In this document: piece by piece, positions 1 through 8,873 of the stretch
How positions within the stretch are numbered: the stretch's first letter is position 1
Layout: every line of letters starts with the position of its first letter
Program-made: the position numbers and the translations under genes
The notes under the pieces: model-generated
Seen by the model: only the letters and a program-made list of their open reading frames with translations
Told to the model about the DNA's origin: nothing
Databases searched by the model: none
Assembly: GCF_013409645.1 (NCBI RefSeq)
Contig: NZ_JACCBG010000001.1
Location: forward strand, 2,788,001-2,852,000
Source of the DNA: Nocardioides panaciterrulae
GTDB taxonomy: Bacteria > Actinomycetota > Actinomycetes > Propionibacteriales > Nocardioidaceae
Length of the DNA: 64,000 nt
Direction: 5' to 3'

Positions 1-987
1 CGAGAGCAGGCCGACCTCCTCGAAGCCGGACTTGCGGATGCCGTTCTCCACCATGTCGCCGATGGTCTCGATGGACCGCTCGCGCACCGGCCGGGTGATC
101 ATGCCGGCCTGGCAGAACCGGCAGCCGCGGGTGCAGCCGCGGAAGATCTCGACCGAGAACCGCTCGTGCACGGTCTCGGCCAGCGGCACCAGCGGCTTGG
201 CGGGGTACGGCCAGGCGTCGAGGTCCATCAGCGTGTGCTTGCGCACCCGGAACGGGATGCCGGGCCGGTTCGGCACGACCGCCTCGATCGACCCGTCGTC
301 GCCGTACGCCACGTCGTAGAACCGCGGCACGTAGACCCCGCCGCTGACGGCGAGGCGCCGCAGCAGCTCGTCCCGACCGCCCGGCCGGCCCTCGCCCTTC
401 CACTCGCGCACCACCTCGGAGATCGCGAGCACGACCTCCTCGCCGTCGCCGAGGACGGCGGCGTCCAGGAAGTCCGCGATCGGCTCGGGGTTGAACGCCG
501 CGTGGCCGCCGGCGAGCACGATCGGGTCGTCCTCGCCGCGGTCCGCGGCGTGCAGCGGGATGCCCGCGAGGTCCAGCGCGTTGAGCATGTTGGTGTAGCC
601 CAGCTCGGTGGAGAAGCTCAGGCCGAAGACGTCGAAGTCACGCACCGGCCGGTGGGCGTCGACGGTGAACTGCGGGATGGGCCCGTGCTCGTCGCCCTCG
701 CGCATGACCTTCTCCATGTCGGACCACACCGCGTAGGTGCGCTCCGCGACGATCCAGTCGCGCTCGTTGAGCACCTCGTAGAGGATCTGGACGCCCTGGT
801 TGGGCAGCCCGACCTCGTAGGCGTCGGGGTACATCAGCGCCCACCGGACGGTCTCGCCCTCCCCGGTGGCGGCGGCGCCGCAGTCCCAGTCCTTGAGGGT
901 CGAGTTGAGCTCGCCGCCGACGTACTGGATCGGCTTCGACACCGACGAGAGGCGGGGCTCGAGACGGGGGAAGACGCTGGCCGTCAC
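1..987 (-). CDS. B12-binding radical SAM protein, TIGR03960 family (3' part outside window)
   Basis: The visible 329 codons are the N-terminal half of a TIGR03960-type radical SAM protein. The GTG start at 985-987 gives VTASVFPRLEPRLSSVSKPI, the conserved N-terminus of this family. A cobalamin-binding-like region follows, and near residues 280-290 the cluster motif CTRGCRFC (about 113-143) supplies the three cysteines of the [4Fe-4S] centre that cleaves S-adenosylmethionine. The substrate is not established; in actinobacteria the gene usually precedes a DUF2344 gene and an RNase E gene, which would lie off the left edge. The C-terminal part is missing only because the window ends. I see no frameshift. 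Confidence 0.88.
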   Translation of the reverse strand, partial: MTASVFPRLEPRLSSVSKPIQYVGGELNSTLKDWDCGAAATGEGETVRWALMYPDAYEVGLPNQGVQILYEVLNERDWIVAERTYAVWSDMEKVMREGDEHGPIPQFTVDAHRPVRDFDVFGLSFSTELGYTNMLNALDLAGIPLHAADRGEDDPIVLAGGHAAFNPEPIADFLDAAVLGDGEEVVLAISEVVREWKGEGRPGGRDELLRRLAVSGGVYVPRFYDVAYGDDGSIEAVVPNRPGIPFRVRKHTLMDLDAWPYPAKPLVPLAETVHERFSVEIFRGCTRGCRFCQAGMITRPVRERSIETIGDMVENGIRKSGFEEVGLLS

Positions 988-1137
988 GCTGGCAGACAAG
1001 GGAAACCTCACAGGATCGGGAACGGCCAAGGGTACGTCGACCCTCCGGCTCGCGGCGAACTTGCGGGTCGCGGCCGGCGGCTGCAGGAGCCCCCGCCCGC
1101 CGGGGAGCCGGGCCGGTCCGCTCGGACCGGTCTTCGG

Positions 1138-1320
1138 TCAGTCGGTGTCGGGCGCGAGCTCGGCGTAGGCGGCCCGGGCCTCGCGCAGCTCGCGCTGGGC
1201 CTCCGCGATCAGGTCCTCGAGTCCCGAGACGCCGAAGCGGTTGGCGACGGACTGCACCGCCTCGGCGATGGCCGGGTCGATGGCCGGGTCAATGGCCGGG
1301 TCAATGGTCTGCTCGGTCAT
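1138..1320 (-). CDS. Small hypothetical protein with DPAI repeats
   Basis: A 60-residue acidic protein starting at ATG 1318-1320. Its N-terminus holds three consecutive DPAI units encoded by a perfect-to-near-perfect 12-bp tandem repeat. The rest is a predicted helix rich in Ala, Glu and Arg (AEAVQSVANRFGVSGLEDLI). It lies between the TIGR03960 gene and a DinB-like gene, all on the minus strand. A weak TTGGAT hexamer lies 6 nt before the ATG. No family is recognised and no function can be assigned. The longer in-frame extension upstream is Arg-rich and looks non-coding. Confidence 0.55.
   Translation of the reverse strand: MTEQTIDPAIDPAIDPAIAEAVQSVANRFGVSGLEDLIAEAQRELREARAAYAELAPDTD
1267..1302. 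repeat. 12-bp tandem repeat, three copies
   Basis: The unit GATGGCCGGGTC (third copy AATGGCCGGGTC) is repeated head to tail inside the small gene at 1138-1320. It keeps the reading frame, so copy-number change would add or remove DPAI units without breaking the protein. Confidence 0.9.
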
Positions 1321-1367
1321 GCCCCCATCCAAGCACGCCCGCCCGGCGGGCCCGCCCGGCCGCGACC

Positions 1368-2288
1368 TCACCCCTTGACGTACGACAGCTTCTCGGCGAC
1401 CTTCCCGTCCCGCAGCCGCAGCACGTCGACCCCGCGGACGTGGCCGGGCGCGCCCTGCTCGTCGGTCCACGCGAAGCGCCAGCGCAGCACGCCTCGGTCA
1501 CCGCAGACGAACGCCTCCTCCTCCGCGAAGGTGGCGTCCCGAGTGTCGTCGAACAGCTGCGTCCAGGCGGCGCGGACCGCCGGCGCGCCCTCGTGGCGAA
1601 CCCCGTCGGGCGCCGGCCCGGTGGCCTCGAAGACGCAGTCCTCGGTCATCAGCGCCATGATCGCGTCGACGTCACGGTCCCCGAAGGCGCGGGAGAAGCG
1701 GGTGAGCGCGGCGTGGTTCGGCCCCCAGCCAGGGTCGCGGCCGGCGCCCGCGATGAGCTCGCTCTGCGGGTCGCCGTGCGAGGCGGCGGCCCGGGGGCCG
1801 ACGGCACCCACGGAGCGGTAGAGCTCCTCGCGCTCGGCGAACCACCGCGACACCTCGGCCACGAGCGCCGGGTCGAGCCGGGGGTCGCCGCCGGTGGCCA
1901 CGGCCAGGTCCCAGCCGTGGATCAGGTGGTCGGCGGCGAGCTGGTGGACGTACTCGCCGAGCTGCTCGTCCCCGTAGGACAGGTGCACCGGCCGGTCCTC
2001 GGGCAGGCCGTGGGCCACCGCCCGGGTCGCGTCGGCGGCCGCGGCGAGCGCGCTGCTGATCGGGTCGTCGCCGAGCAGGTCGCCCTCGAGGCGGTCGCCG
2101 ACCTCCTCGATCGTGCGGCCCTCGACCAACGGGGCCGTCCACCGGTCCTCGCCGCACACGTGGTTCACCAGGTCGCGCACCGTCCAGTCGCGGCACGGGG
2201 TCGGGTCGTCCCACCGTTCGGGAGGTACGGCGTTCACCCGCTCCGCCCAGCCCTCCACCGTCCGTGCGTACAGGGTGCCCAGGTCCAT
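1368..2288 (-). CDS. TIGR03086 DinB-like metal-binding protein fused to a SnoaL-like domain
   Basis: A 306-residue two-domain protein. Residues 1 to about 190 match the TIGR03086/mycothiol-dependent maleylpyruvate isomerase type: WDDPTPCRDWTVRDLVNHV at the start and a later DHLIHGWDLA block supply the metal-binding histidines of this four-helix fold. Residues from about 195 to the end are a SnoaL/NTF2-like cone (RFSRAFGDRDVDAIMALMTEDC ... HVRGVDVLRLRDGKVAEKLSY). The family is often linked to thiol chemistry, but no substrate can be named. The ATG at 2286-2288 has a GGAGAG ribosome site just before it. The downstream small gene is on the same strand. The fusion is in frame with no stop, so it is genuine. 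Confidence 0.82.
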   Translation of the reverse strand: MDLGTLYARTVEGWAERVNAVPPERWDDPTPCRDWTVRDLVNHVCGEDRWTAPLVEGRTIEEVGDRLEGDLLGDDPISSALAAAADATRAVAHGLPEDRPVHLSYGDEQLGEYVHQLAADHLIHGWDLAVATGGDPRLDPALVAEVSRWFAEREELYRSVGAVGPRAAASHGDPQSELIAGAGRDPGWGPNHAALTRFSRAFGDRDVDAIMALMTEDCVFEATGPAPDGVRHEGAPAVRAAWTQLFDDTRDATFAEEEAFVCGDRGVLRWRFAWTDEQGAPGHVRGVDVLRLRDGKVAEKLSYVKG

Positions 2289-2365
2289 CTCTCCACGGTC
2301 ACACCACGACCGGGCCCCGGACCATGGTCCGCTCGGGTCGTTGCGCCGATGACCCGGCTTGGGGA

Positions 2366-4030
2366 TCAGTCGACCGCCTCGGACCGTGCCGCGACGCTCG
2401 CCGAGGTCGCCCGGAGCTCGACCGCCGGCATCAGCAGCAGGATCAGGAACGCCACGAAGGCCGCTGCCGAGGCGATCCCGAACACCGTGCTCATCGAGTC
2501 GGCGAAGCCGACCTTGAAGGGGTGGGCCAGGGTGGCGTCCATCCGGCCGATGATCGAGGAGTCGTCCTGGACCCGGGCCAGGACGCCGCCGCCGGTGCCG
2601 GGGTGCTGCAGGGACCCGACCACCGCGCGGTTCACCGGGTTCGCCATCACCTGCGGGTCGTGCACGGCCGCACTCCAGGCCGGGGTGTGCGAGTCGGCGC
2701 GCACCGCATCGGCGATGTTGCCGCCGACGCTGCCGAAGAGGATGGACAGGAAGATCGCCACGCCCAGCGTGCCGCCGATCTGCCGGAAGAACGTCGACGA
2801 GCTCGAGGCCACGCCGATCTCCCGCGGTGGCACCGCGCTCTGCAGGATCAGCAGCAGCGGCTGCATGCAGTTGCCCAGCCCCAGGCCGAGCACGAACATC
2901 GCGCCCATCACCAGCAGCAGCGGCGTGTCGGCGCCGGTGAAGGACAGCAGCAGCAGGCCGATGGTGACCACCAGCGAGCCGACGATCGGGAACAGCCGGA
3001 TGTGCCCGGTGCGGGCGATGACCTGCCCGGAGCCGATGGACGCGCTCATCATGCCCACGACCATCGGCAGCATCAGGAAGCCCGACTCGGTCGGCGAGGC
3101 GTCGTGGACGATCTGCATGTAGAGCGGCAGCAGCATGATGCCGCCGAACATCGCCATGCCGACGATGACGCTGGCACCGATCGCCACCGCGGCGGCCCGG
3201 ATCCGGAAGATCCGCAGCGGGATCAGGGCCGCGTCACGCATCCGGGCCTCGGTGGCCACGAACGCCACGACGCCGGCCGCCCCCACCGCGAACGCCGTCA
3301 GCGAGCGCGGCGAGCTCCAGCCCCAGTCCCGGCCCTGCTCGGCCACGGTGAGCAGCGGCACCAGGGCCACCACCAGCCAGACCGCGCCCCACCAGTCGAT
3401 GCGGACCTCGTGACGATGGTGGTGCAGGTGCAGCGTCCGGGCCACCACGATCAGCGCGGCGATCCCGATCGGCACGTTGACCAGGAACACCCACCGCCAG
3501 CCCGCGACGCCGAGCAGCGTGCTCTGCCCGGCGAAGAAGCCGCCGATGACCGGACCGAGCACGCTCGACGTGCCGAACATGGCCATGAAGTAACCGGTGT
3601 AGCGGGCCCGCTCCCGCGGGGAGACGATGTCGCCGATGATCGCCAGCACCAGCGAGAACAGCCCGCCGGCGCCGATGCCCTGCACCGCGCGGAACGCGGC
3701 GAGCATGTACATCGAGGTTGCGAACGTGCACAGCACGGAGCCGAGGATGAAGATCGTGATCGCGAACATGAACAGCTTCTTGCGGCCGTAGAGGTCGCCG
3801 AGCTTGCCGTAGATCGGCGTCGCGATGGTCGAGGTGATCAGGTACGCCGTGGTCACCCAGGCCTGCACCGACAGGCCGTGGAGGTCGTCGGCGATGGTGC
3901 GGATCGCGGTGGAGACGATCGTCTGGTCCAGCGCCCCCAGGAACATGCCCAGCATCAGCCCCGAGAGGATGGTCAGGACCTGCGCGTGTGTGTACCCACC
4001 CGTCTCGGGGGCATCGGCTCGGGTGCTCAT
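2366..4030 (-). CDS. MFS multidrug exporter, EmrB/QacA (DHA2) type
   Basis: A 554-residue, very hydrophobic protein with about 14 membrane segments. The first helix LMLGMFLGALDQTIVSTA carries the acidic residue typical of DHA2 exporters, and GKLGDLYGRKKLFM is the loop 2-3 motif A of the major facilitator superfamily. It should act in the cytoplasmic membrane as a proton-driven exporter of drugs or similar compounds; the substrate is unknown. The ATG at 4028-4030 is preceded by TAGGCT 7 nt upstream (4038-4043), so the transcript is probably leaderless. Reading on past this start into rodA gives only spurious sequence. It lies 80 bp beyond rodA. Confidence 0.9.
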   Translation of the reverse strand: MSTRADAPETGGYTHAQVLTILSGLMLGMFLGALDQTIVSTAIRTIADDLHGLSVQAWVTTAYLITSTIATPIYGKLGDLYGRKKLFMFAITIFILGSVLCTFATSMYMLAAFRAVQGIGAGGLFSLVLAIIGDIVSPRERARYTGYFMAMFGTSSVLGPVIGGFFAGQSTLLGVAGWRWVFLVNVPIGIAALIVVARTLHLHHHRHEVRIDWWGAVWLVVALVPLLTVAEQGRDWGWSSPRSLTAFAVGAAGVVAFVATEARMRDAALIPLRIFRIRAAAVAIGASVIVGMAMFGGIMLLPLYMQIVHDASPTESGFLMLPMVVGMMSASIGSGQVIARTGHIRLFPIVGSLVVTIGLLLLSFTGADTPLLLVMGAMFVLGLGLGNCMQPLLLILQSAVPPREIGVASSSSTFFRQIGGTLGVAIFLSILFGSVGGNIADAVRADSHTPAWSAAVHDPQVMANPVNRAVVGSLQHPGTGGGVLARVQDDSSIIGRMDATLAHPFKVGFADSMSTVFGIASAAAFVAFLILLLMPAVELRATSASVAARSEAVD

Positions 4031-4037
4031 CGGCTCG

Positions 4038-4043
4038 AGCCTA
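4038..4043 (-). promoter_or_regulatory. -10 hexamer for the MFS gene (leaderless)
   Basis: TAGGCT on the minus strand, 7 nt before the ATG at 4030. The spacing fits transcription starting at the start codon. Confidence 0.55.
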
Positions 4044-4110
4044 GGCGCACCGCCCAGCACGCCGGCCTCGCCCGAGCGTGGGACGGGGTTGCGCCGCAGG
4101 GGGGGCAGGC

Positions 4111-5307
4111 TCAGCGGGAGGCGAGCACCCGCACCGGCATGACGTAGCGGGTGGGCAGCGAGGCGGTCGAGCGCAGGTGGATGTTCTGCAGCAGCCCGAT
4201 CGCGAGCATGCCCGCGAACATCGAGCTGCCGCCGTACGACACGAACGGCAGCGGCACGCCGGTGACCGGCATGATGCCCAGGCACATGCCGATGTTCTGG
4301 AACGCCTGGAAGCCGAACCAGCAGGCGATCCCCGCGGCGGCGACCCGGCCGAACACGTCGTCGGTGTGCCGGGCGATCGCCAGGGCGCGCCAGATCACCA
4401 GCGCCAGCAGCGCGATCAGCACGCCGGCACCGACCAGCCCGAGCTCCTCCCCCGCGACGGTGAAGATGAAGTCGGTGTGCTGCTCGGGCACGAAGCCGGC
4501 CCGGGTCTGGCTGCCGTGGAAGAGCCCCTGCCCGAAGAGCCCGCCGTTGCCGACCGCGATCCGGGCCTGCTCGGTGTTGTAGCCGGCGCCTCGCGGGTCG
4601 AGGTCGGGGTTGGTGAACGCCATGAACCGGTCCACCTGGTACTGCTTGAGGAAGCCCAGCGCGACCGCGGCCGCCGCCGCGGTGACGCCGCCGGCGGCGA
4701 GCAGCGCCAGCCAGCGCCGCGGGGCGCCCGAGGTCGCCAGCACCCCGAACACGGTGGCCGAGAGCACCAGCATCGTGCCGAGGTCGGGCTGCAGCAGGAT
4801 CAGCGCCGCCGGGACCCCGGCGATGACCAGCATCCCGGCGACCTCGACGGTGCCGACGCGGTTCTGCCAGTGCCCCTCGGCACGCTCCGCGACCAGCAGC
4901 GCCATGCCGATGACCACGGCGAGCTTGGCGAACTCCGAGGGCTGGATGGACATGCCGCCGAACTCCAGCCAGGAGCGGGAGCCGTTGATCGTCGAGCCCA
5001 TGGTCAGCACCAGAAGAAGCCCCAGGATCGAGGCGAGGTAGGCCAGCGGCGCGACGATCCGGACCCATCGGTGGTCGGTCGCCATCACGATGACCAGCAG
5101 AACCAGGCCGATGGCCACGTTGACCAGCTGCTTCTTCAGGTACGCCGTGGGGTCGCCGCCGGTGAGGTCCTCGCGGTGGCTGGTGGCCGACCACACCAGC
5201 AGGCTGCCGAGCCCGACCAGCGCGAGCACCGCGAGCAGCAGCACCCAGTCGATCCCGGGCGCGCGCAGCGTCGTACGCGTGGGTCGGGGGGTGGCTGCGG
5301 ACGACAC
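4111..5307 (-). CDS. rodA: Rod-shape determining SEDS glycosyltransferase RodA
   Basis: A 398-residue SEDS polymerase that links lipid II into glycan strands with PBP2 during elongation. About ten membrane helices are visible. Family motifs include STINGSRSWLEFGGMSIQPSE, LLQPDLGTM, the periplasmic loop QARIAVGNGGLFGQGL, and the C-terminal TGVPLPFVSYGGSSM. The GTG start at 5305-5307 lies one base after the stop of the PBP2 gene, so the two are translationally coupled, as usual for mrdA-rodA. The cytoplasmic N-terminus is short and basic. It is last in the mreBCD-mrdA-rodA operon. Confidence 0.95.
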   Translation of the reverse strand: MSSAATPRPTRTTLRAPGIDWVLLLAVLALVGLGSLLVWSATSHREDLTGGDPTAYLKKQLVNVAIGLVLLVIVMATDHRWVRIVAPLAYLASILGLLLVLTMGSTINGSRSWLEFGGMSIQPSEFAKLAVVIGMALLVAERAEGHWQNRVGTVEVAGMLVIAGVPAALILLQPDLGTMLVLSATVFGVLATSGAPRRWLALLAAGGVTAAAAAVALGFLKQYQVDRFMAFTNPDLDPRGAGYNTEQARIAVGNGGLFGQGLFHGSQTRAGFVPEQHTDFIFTVAGEELGLVGAGVLIALLALVIWRALAIARHTDDVFGRVAAAGIACWFGFQAFQNIGMCLGIMPVTGVPLPFVSYGGSSMFAGMLAIGLLQNIHLRSTASLPTRYVMPVRVLASR

Positions 5308-5308
5308 C

Positions 5309-7450
5309 TCAGTGCTCCTTCCGGGCCGGCGGCAGGATCGACCCGTCCTTCATGAACGTGGGGATCCCGGCCGGCGGGGTGGTGCCCGGGATCGCCGCCT
5401 TGCCGGGGTCGACGTGGGTGCCCCGGATGCCGTAGAGCGACTCCCAGATCTTGCGGACCGCCGGGCCGGAGGTGCCCGAGCCGGTGCCGGCCTGGGCGAC
5501 CATCATGACCACGACGTAGTTGTCGTCGAACGTCGCGACCCAGGACGTGGACTGCTTGCCGTAGACCTCCGCAGAGCCGGTCTTGCCGCGGATGTGGACC
5601 TTGTCGAGCGGGAAGCCGATGAACTTCCAGGCCAGGGTGCCGACCTTGGGCGTGCCGAGCAGGGCCTGGTTGACGTAGCGCAGGCTGGCCTTCGAGTAGT
5701 GCACGTGGCCCGCGACCTGGGGTGCGATGCGCTTGAGCACCTTGCCGCCGGGGCTGACGACCGCCTTGCCGATGCGAGGCTCGTACAGCGTGCCGCCGTT
5801 GGAGAGCGCGGCGTAGGCGCGGGCGAGCTGCAGCGGGGTGACGATCGTGTCGCCCTGCCCGATCGAGAAGTTCACCGCGTCGCCGGCCCGGTAGTAGCTG
5901 CCCTCGAGGCAGAACTCGTGGGAGTAGAGCCGCAGGAAGGAGTTCGGCGCGCTGTGCTGCCGGTCCATCTTGCAGTAGTAGTCCTTCATGGACTTCCAGT
6001 ACGCCAGCTTCCAGTGCCGGTCGGCGATCCGCCCGGACGCCTCCCCCGGCAGGTCGATGCCGGTCTCCTTGCCGAACCCGAAGCCCTTGGCCGCCTCGAC
6101 GAGCGGGTCCTTGGCGTTCACGTCGGTCGGGTCCGAGCCGTACTTCTGCCAGAAGTGGAACCCGACCCGGTAGAAGAAGGTGTCGCAGGACAGCTGGAGG
6201 GCCCGGGCGAAGTCGATCATCCCGTAGGACTCGGACTCGTAGTTCTTGAACCACCGGTTGCCGACCTGGAAGCCCGAGGAGCAGTCCAGCCGGGTCTGCG
6301 GGGTGAACCCGTTGTTCAGCGCGCCGACGGTCATGATCGGCTTCCAGGTCGAGCCCGGCGCGAACTGGCCCTGGGTGGCCCGGCCGAGCAGCGGCGTGCC
6401 GGCCTTGTCGGAGTAGAGGTGCGCCAGCTGCTTGGCGGTGATGCCGCCGACCCACACCGAGGGGTCGTACGTCGGCTGGCTGGCCATCGCCACGATCCGA
6501 CCGGTCTTCGCCTCCATCACGACCACCGCGCCGGAGTCGGCCTTGTAGTTCTGGTGGGTGACCGGGTCGTAGGTGTGCCGGGCGGTCCGGATGGTCTGCG
6601 CGAGCTGCCGCTCGACCACGCCCTGCACCTTGGCGTCGATCGAGGTGACCAGCGTGTCTCCGGGCTGGCTCCCGACCTCGCTGTCGTCACCGAGCATCCG
6701 GCCCATCGAGTCCACCGCCACCCGCTTGTAGCCGGGCATGCCGCGCAGCCACGCGTCGTACTGCTTCTCGACGCCGGCGCGCCCGACCGAGGAGGCGCCG
6801 TTGAGCGAGTGGTCGCCGTCGGCCTGCGCGGTGTCGTACTCCTCCTTCGTGATCGGGCTCAGGTAGCCCAGCACGTGGGCGAGGTTCACGCCGTAGGGCT
6901 GCGGGTAGGCGCGCACGCTCTGCTGCTCGGCGACCACCGACGGGTAGTCCTCGGGCTGCTCGAGGATGCGCAGCGCGACGGTCCGGCGGACGTCGCTGGC
7001 GACCGGGACCGGCTGGTAGGGCGAGCCGTTCCAGCACACACCGGTCACGCTGCCCGGGTCCCCGCAGGTGACCAGCCGCTTGCGGATGGTGCCCGGCTGC
7101 TCCCCCACCACCGCGGCGAGACGCTCGACCAGCCGGGTGCGCTCGCCGTGCGACATCTTGTCCAGCATCGTGCGATCCACCGAGACCACCCACGACGGAC
7201 GGTTGGCGACCAGCGGCCGGCCCTCGTCGTCGACGATCAGGCCGCGCTGCGGCTGCACGACGACCTCGCGGACGGACTGCGAGGCCGCCTGGGCGTGGTA
7301 GGCGTCGCCACCGACGACCTGCAGGTAGTAGAGCCGGGCGAAGAGCGTGACGAACAGCGAGAAGACCAGCGCCTGGATCACCAGCAGCCGCAGCCGGCTC
7401 TTGGTGGTCTGGCCGGCGGAGAGCCGCCCGGAGAGGTTCGGCGGCGCCAT
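5309..7450 (-). CDS. mrdA: Penicillin-binding protein 2 (elongation transpeptidase)
   Basis: A 713-residue class B PBP that cross-links peptidoglycan in the elongation machinery. One N-terminal membrane anchor (LVIQALVFSLFVTLFARLYY, about 24-43) is followed by the PBP dimerisation domain (RGLIVDDEGRPLVANR) and a transpeptidase domain. The active-site motifs are STWK near residue 367, SCD near 420 and KTG (GKTGSAE) near 622; S-x-D in the second motif is usual for PBP2. An insertion with several cysteines lies around the second motif (CKMDRQHSAPNSFLRLYSHEFCLEGSYY). The ATG at 7448-7450 shares its A with the mreD stop. Confidence 0.94.
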   Translation of the reverse strand: MAPPNLSGRLSAGQTTKSRLRLLVIQALVFSLFVTLFARLYYLQVVGGDAYHAQAASQSVREVVVQPQRGLIVDDEGRPLVANRPSWVVSVDRTMLDKMSHGERTRLVERLAAVVGEQPGTIRKRLVTCGDPGSVTGVCWNGSPYQPVPVASDVRRTVALRILEQPEDYPSVVAEQQSVRAYPQPYGVNLAHVLGYLSPITKEEYDTAQADGDHSLNGASSVGRAGVEKQYDAWLRGMPGYKRVAVDSMGRMLGDDSEVGSQPGDTLVTSIDAKVQGVVERQLAQTIRTARHTYDPVTHQNYKADSGAVVVMEAKTGRIVAMASQPTYDPSVWVGGITAKQLAHLYSDKAGTPLLGRATQGQFAPGSTWKPIMTVGALNNGFTPQTRLDCSSGFQVGNRWFKNYESESYGMIDFARALQLSCDTFFYRVGFHFWQKYGSDPTDVNAKDPLVEAAKGFGFGKETGIDLPGEASGRIADRHWKLAYWKSMKDYYCKMDRQHSAPNSFLRLYSHEFCLEGSYYRAGDAVNFSIGQGDTIVTPLQLARAYAALSNGGTLYEPRIGKAVVSPGGKVLKRIAPQVAGHVHYSKASLRYVNQALLGTPKVGTLAWKFIGFPLDKVHIRGKTGSAEVYGKQSTSWVATFDDNYVVVMMVAQAGTGSGTSGPAVRKIWESLYGIRGTHVDPGKAAIPGTTPPAGIPTFMKDGSILPPARKEH

Positions 7451-7959
7451 CAGGCGACCCGCGCCGGCTCGAGGCGCGTGAACGCCCGCATCACCAGCGG
7501 CAGCACGAAGGGCGTGAGCAGCACGTCCCAGGCGACCGCGACGAGGATGATCTTGAGCAGCTGCGGCACGCCCAGGCCCGGGTCGTCGAGGAGCAGGCCG
7601 CTGATCGCGTAGATCGAGGTGCCGACGAAGGAGGAGGCCGCGACCGTCGCCACGATCGCGCCGGCGCCGGGCCGGAGGTCCTGCCGGACCCGCCCCGCGA
7701 CGTACCCGACGATGACGAGCGCGAGGGCCCAGCGGCCCGCGACGTGGTCGGCCGGCGGCGCCAGGTCGAGCGCGACCCCGGCCAGGAAGCCCAGCACCGC
7801 CGCGAACTGGGCGCCGCGGGTGAGGGCGGCCCCGACGACCACCAGCAGGCACAGGTTGGGCACGACGCCCTCCCAGGCGAAGTGCGGGAAGACCGAGACC
7901 TGCAGCACCAGCGCCACGAGCACCGCGAGCGCGGCGACCGCGCCGCGCACGAACGTCAT
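7450..7959 (-). CDS. mreD: Rod-shape determining membrane protein MreD
   Basis: A 169-residue integral membrane protein with five or six predicted helices and little charged sequence. Weak sequence conservation is normal for MreD, so the call rests on the hydrophobic profile and its place between mreC and mrdA. It connects MreC with the RodA/PBP2 machinery. The ATG at 7957-7959 overlaps the mreC stop (ATGA), and its own TGA overlaps the mrdA start, which indicates tight translational coupling. Confidence 0.9.
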   Translation of the reverse strand: MTFVRGAVAALAVLVALVLQVSVFPHFAWEGVVPNLCLLVVVGAALTRGAQFAAVLGFLAGVALDLAPPADHVAGRWALALVIVGYVAGRVRQDLRPGAGAIVATVAASSFVGTSIYAISGLLLDDPGLGVPQLLKIILVAVAWDVLLTPFVLPLVMRAFTRLEPARVA

Positions 7960-8873
7960 CGCATGCTCCCGTCGGCCTCGACGACCGCGCGGTCGCTGCG
8001 GGTGCCGGAGGGCACCACCACGCCGACCAGGTCCAGCGAGCCGAAGTCGACGAACGGGTCGATCACGGCGCGCTGGGTGGTCTCGCGGACGCTGCTGTAG
8101 ACGCTGGTGACGGTGCCGACCGGGATGCCCGAGACGTACGGCGCGCCGTCGCGGCTGCCCCAGGTCACGACCGTGTCGTGCCTGGCCGGCGGCTGGGCCT
8201 CGTCGACGAGCTGGAGGTCCAGGCTGCCGCCGTCGCCGAGCTCGCCCCGGCCGTGCAGGAAGCCGACCTCCATGCTCTGGCCGACCCGGCCGCCCACGAC
8301 CGAGTCGCTGTCGATGATCAGCAGCACGGTGGCCGTGGTGCGGGTCACCCGCAGCACCCGTCCCACCAGGCCGTCGTTGTTCAGGACCGTCATGTCCGGG
8401 TGGATCCCGGCGGCGGAGCCGGCGTCGATCGTGACGGTGTCGCTGAACGACTGGGCGCTGCCGAGGGCCACGACCCGGGCGGGCACCAGGGCGTAGCCGA
8501 GGTCCTTCGCGGCGGCCGTGAGCCCGTCGTACTCCTGGAGCCGGTTGCGGTCGTAGTCCGCGGTGGCCGCCTGCGAGCGCAGCCGGGAGTTCTCGGCCTG
8601 GAGGCGGGCCACGTCGTCGCGCAGGTCGTTGCGGGAGCGGAACCAGTCGGGGACCGCCGTGAACGGCCGGACCGCGTCGGCGGTGCCGTTCTCGATGGGG
8701 CCGAGCGCCTCGCCGACCGCGCGCCGCACCGGCTCCACCGGGGAGTCATCGCCGCCGCGGTAGTCGAGGGTGATCAGGGTCAGGCTGGCAAGCACCAGCG
8801 CGACCAGCAGCGCGCGGGAGGGGCGCCGCCGGTCGTCCAGCGGGCCGCGGAAGCGCTTGTCGAGCAGCGCCAT
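7956..8873 (-). CDS. mreC: Rod-shape determining protein MreC
   Basis: A 305-residue bitopic protein. A basic cytoplasmic tail and one helix (ALLVALVLASLTLITL, about residues 20-36) lead into a coiled coil (FRSRNDLRDDVARLQAENSRL) and then the two beta-barrel domains of MreC (VTIDAGSAAGIHPDMTVLNNDGLVGRVLRV, MEVGFLHGRGELGDGGSLDL). It organises the periplasmic side of the elongasome and activates PBP2. The ATG at 8871-8873 overlaps the mreB stop by one base. The longer in-frame upstream extension falls inside mreB and is rejected. Confidence 0.94.
   Translation of the reverse strand: MALLDKRFRGPLDDRRRPSRALLVALVLASLTLITLDYRGGDDSPVEPVRRAVGEALGPIENGTADAVRPFTAVPDWFRSRNDLRDDVARLQAENSRLRSQAATADYDRNRLQEYDGLTAAAKDLGYALVPARVVALGSAQSFSDTVTIDAGSAAGIHPDMTVLNNDGLVGRVLRVTRTTATVLLIIDSDSVVGGRVGQSMEVGFLHGRGELGDGGSLDLQLVDEAQPPARHDTVVTWGSRDGAPYVSGIPVGTVTSVYSSVRETTQRAVIDPFVDFGSLDLVGVVVPSGTRSDRAVVEADGSMR

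Noticed and set aside
166..1821. Long plus-strand open frame across the radical SAM and DinB-like genes
   Set aside because: It is the antisense shadow of minus-strand genes with clear families, and has an Arg/Pro/Val composition typical of reversed GC-rich codons.
2264..4147. Long plus-strand open frame over the MFS gene
   Set aside because: Composition is dominated by His, Asp, Arg and Gln without any domain; the minus-strand exporter is unambiguous.
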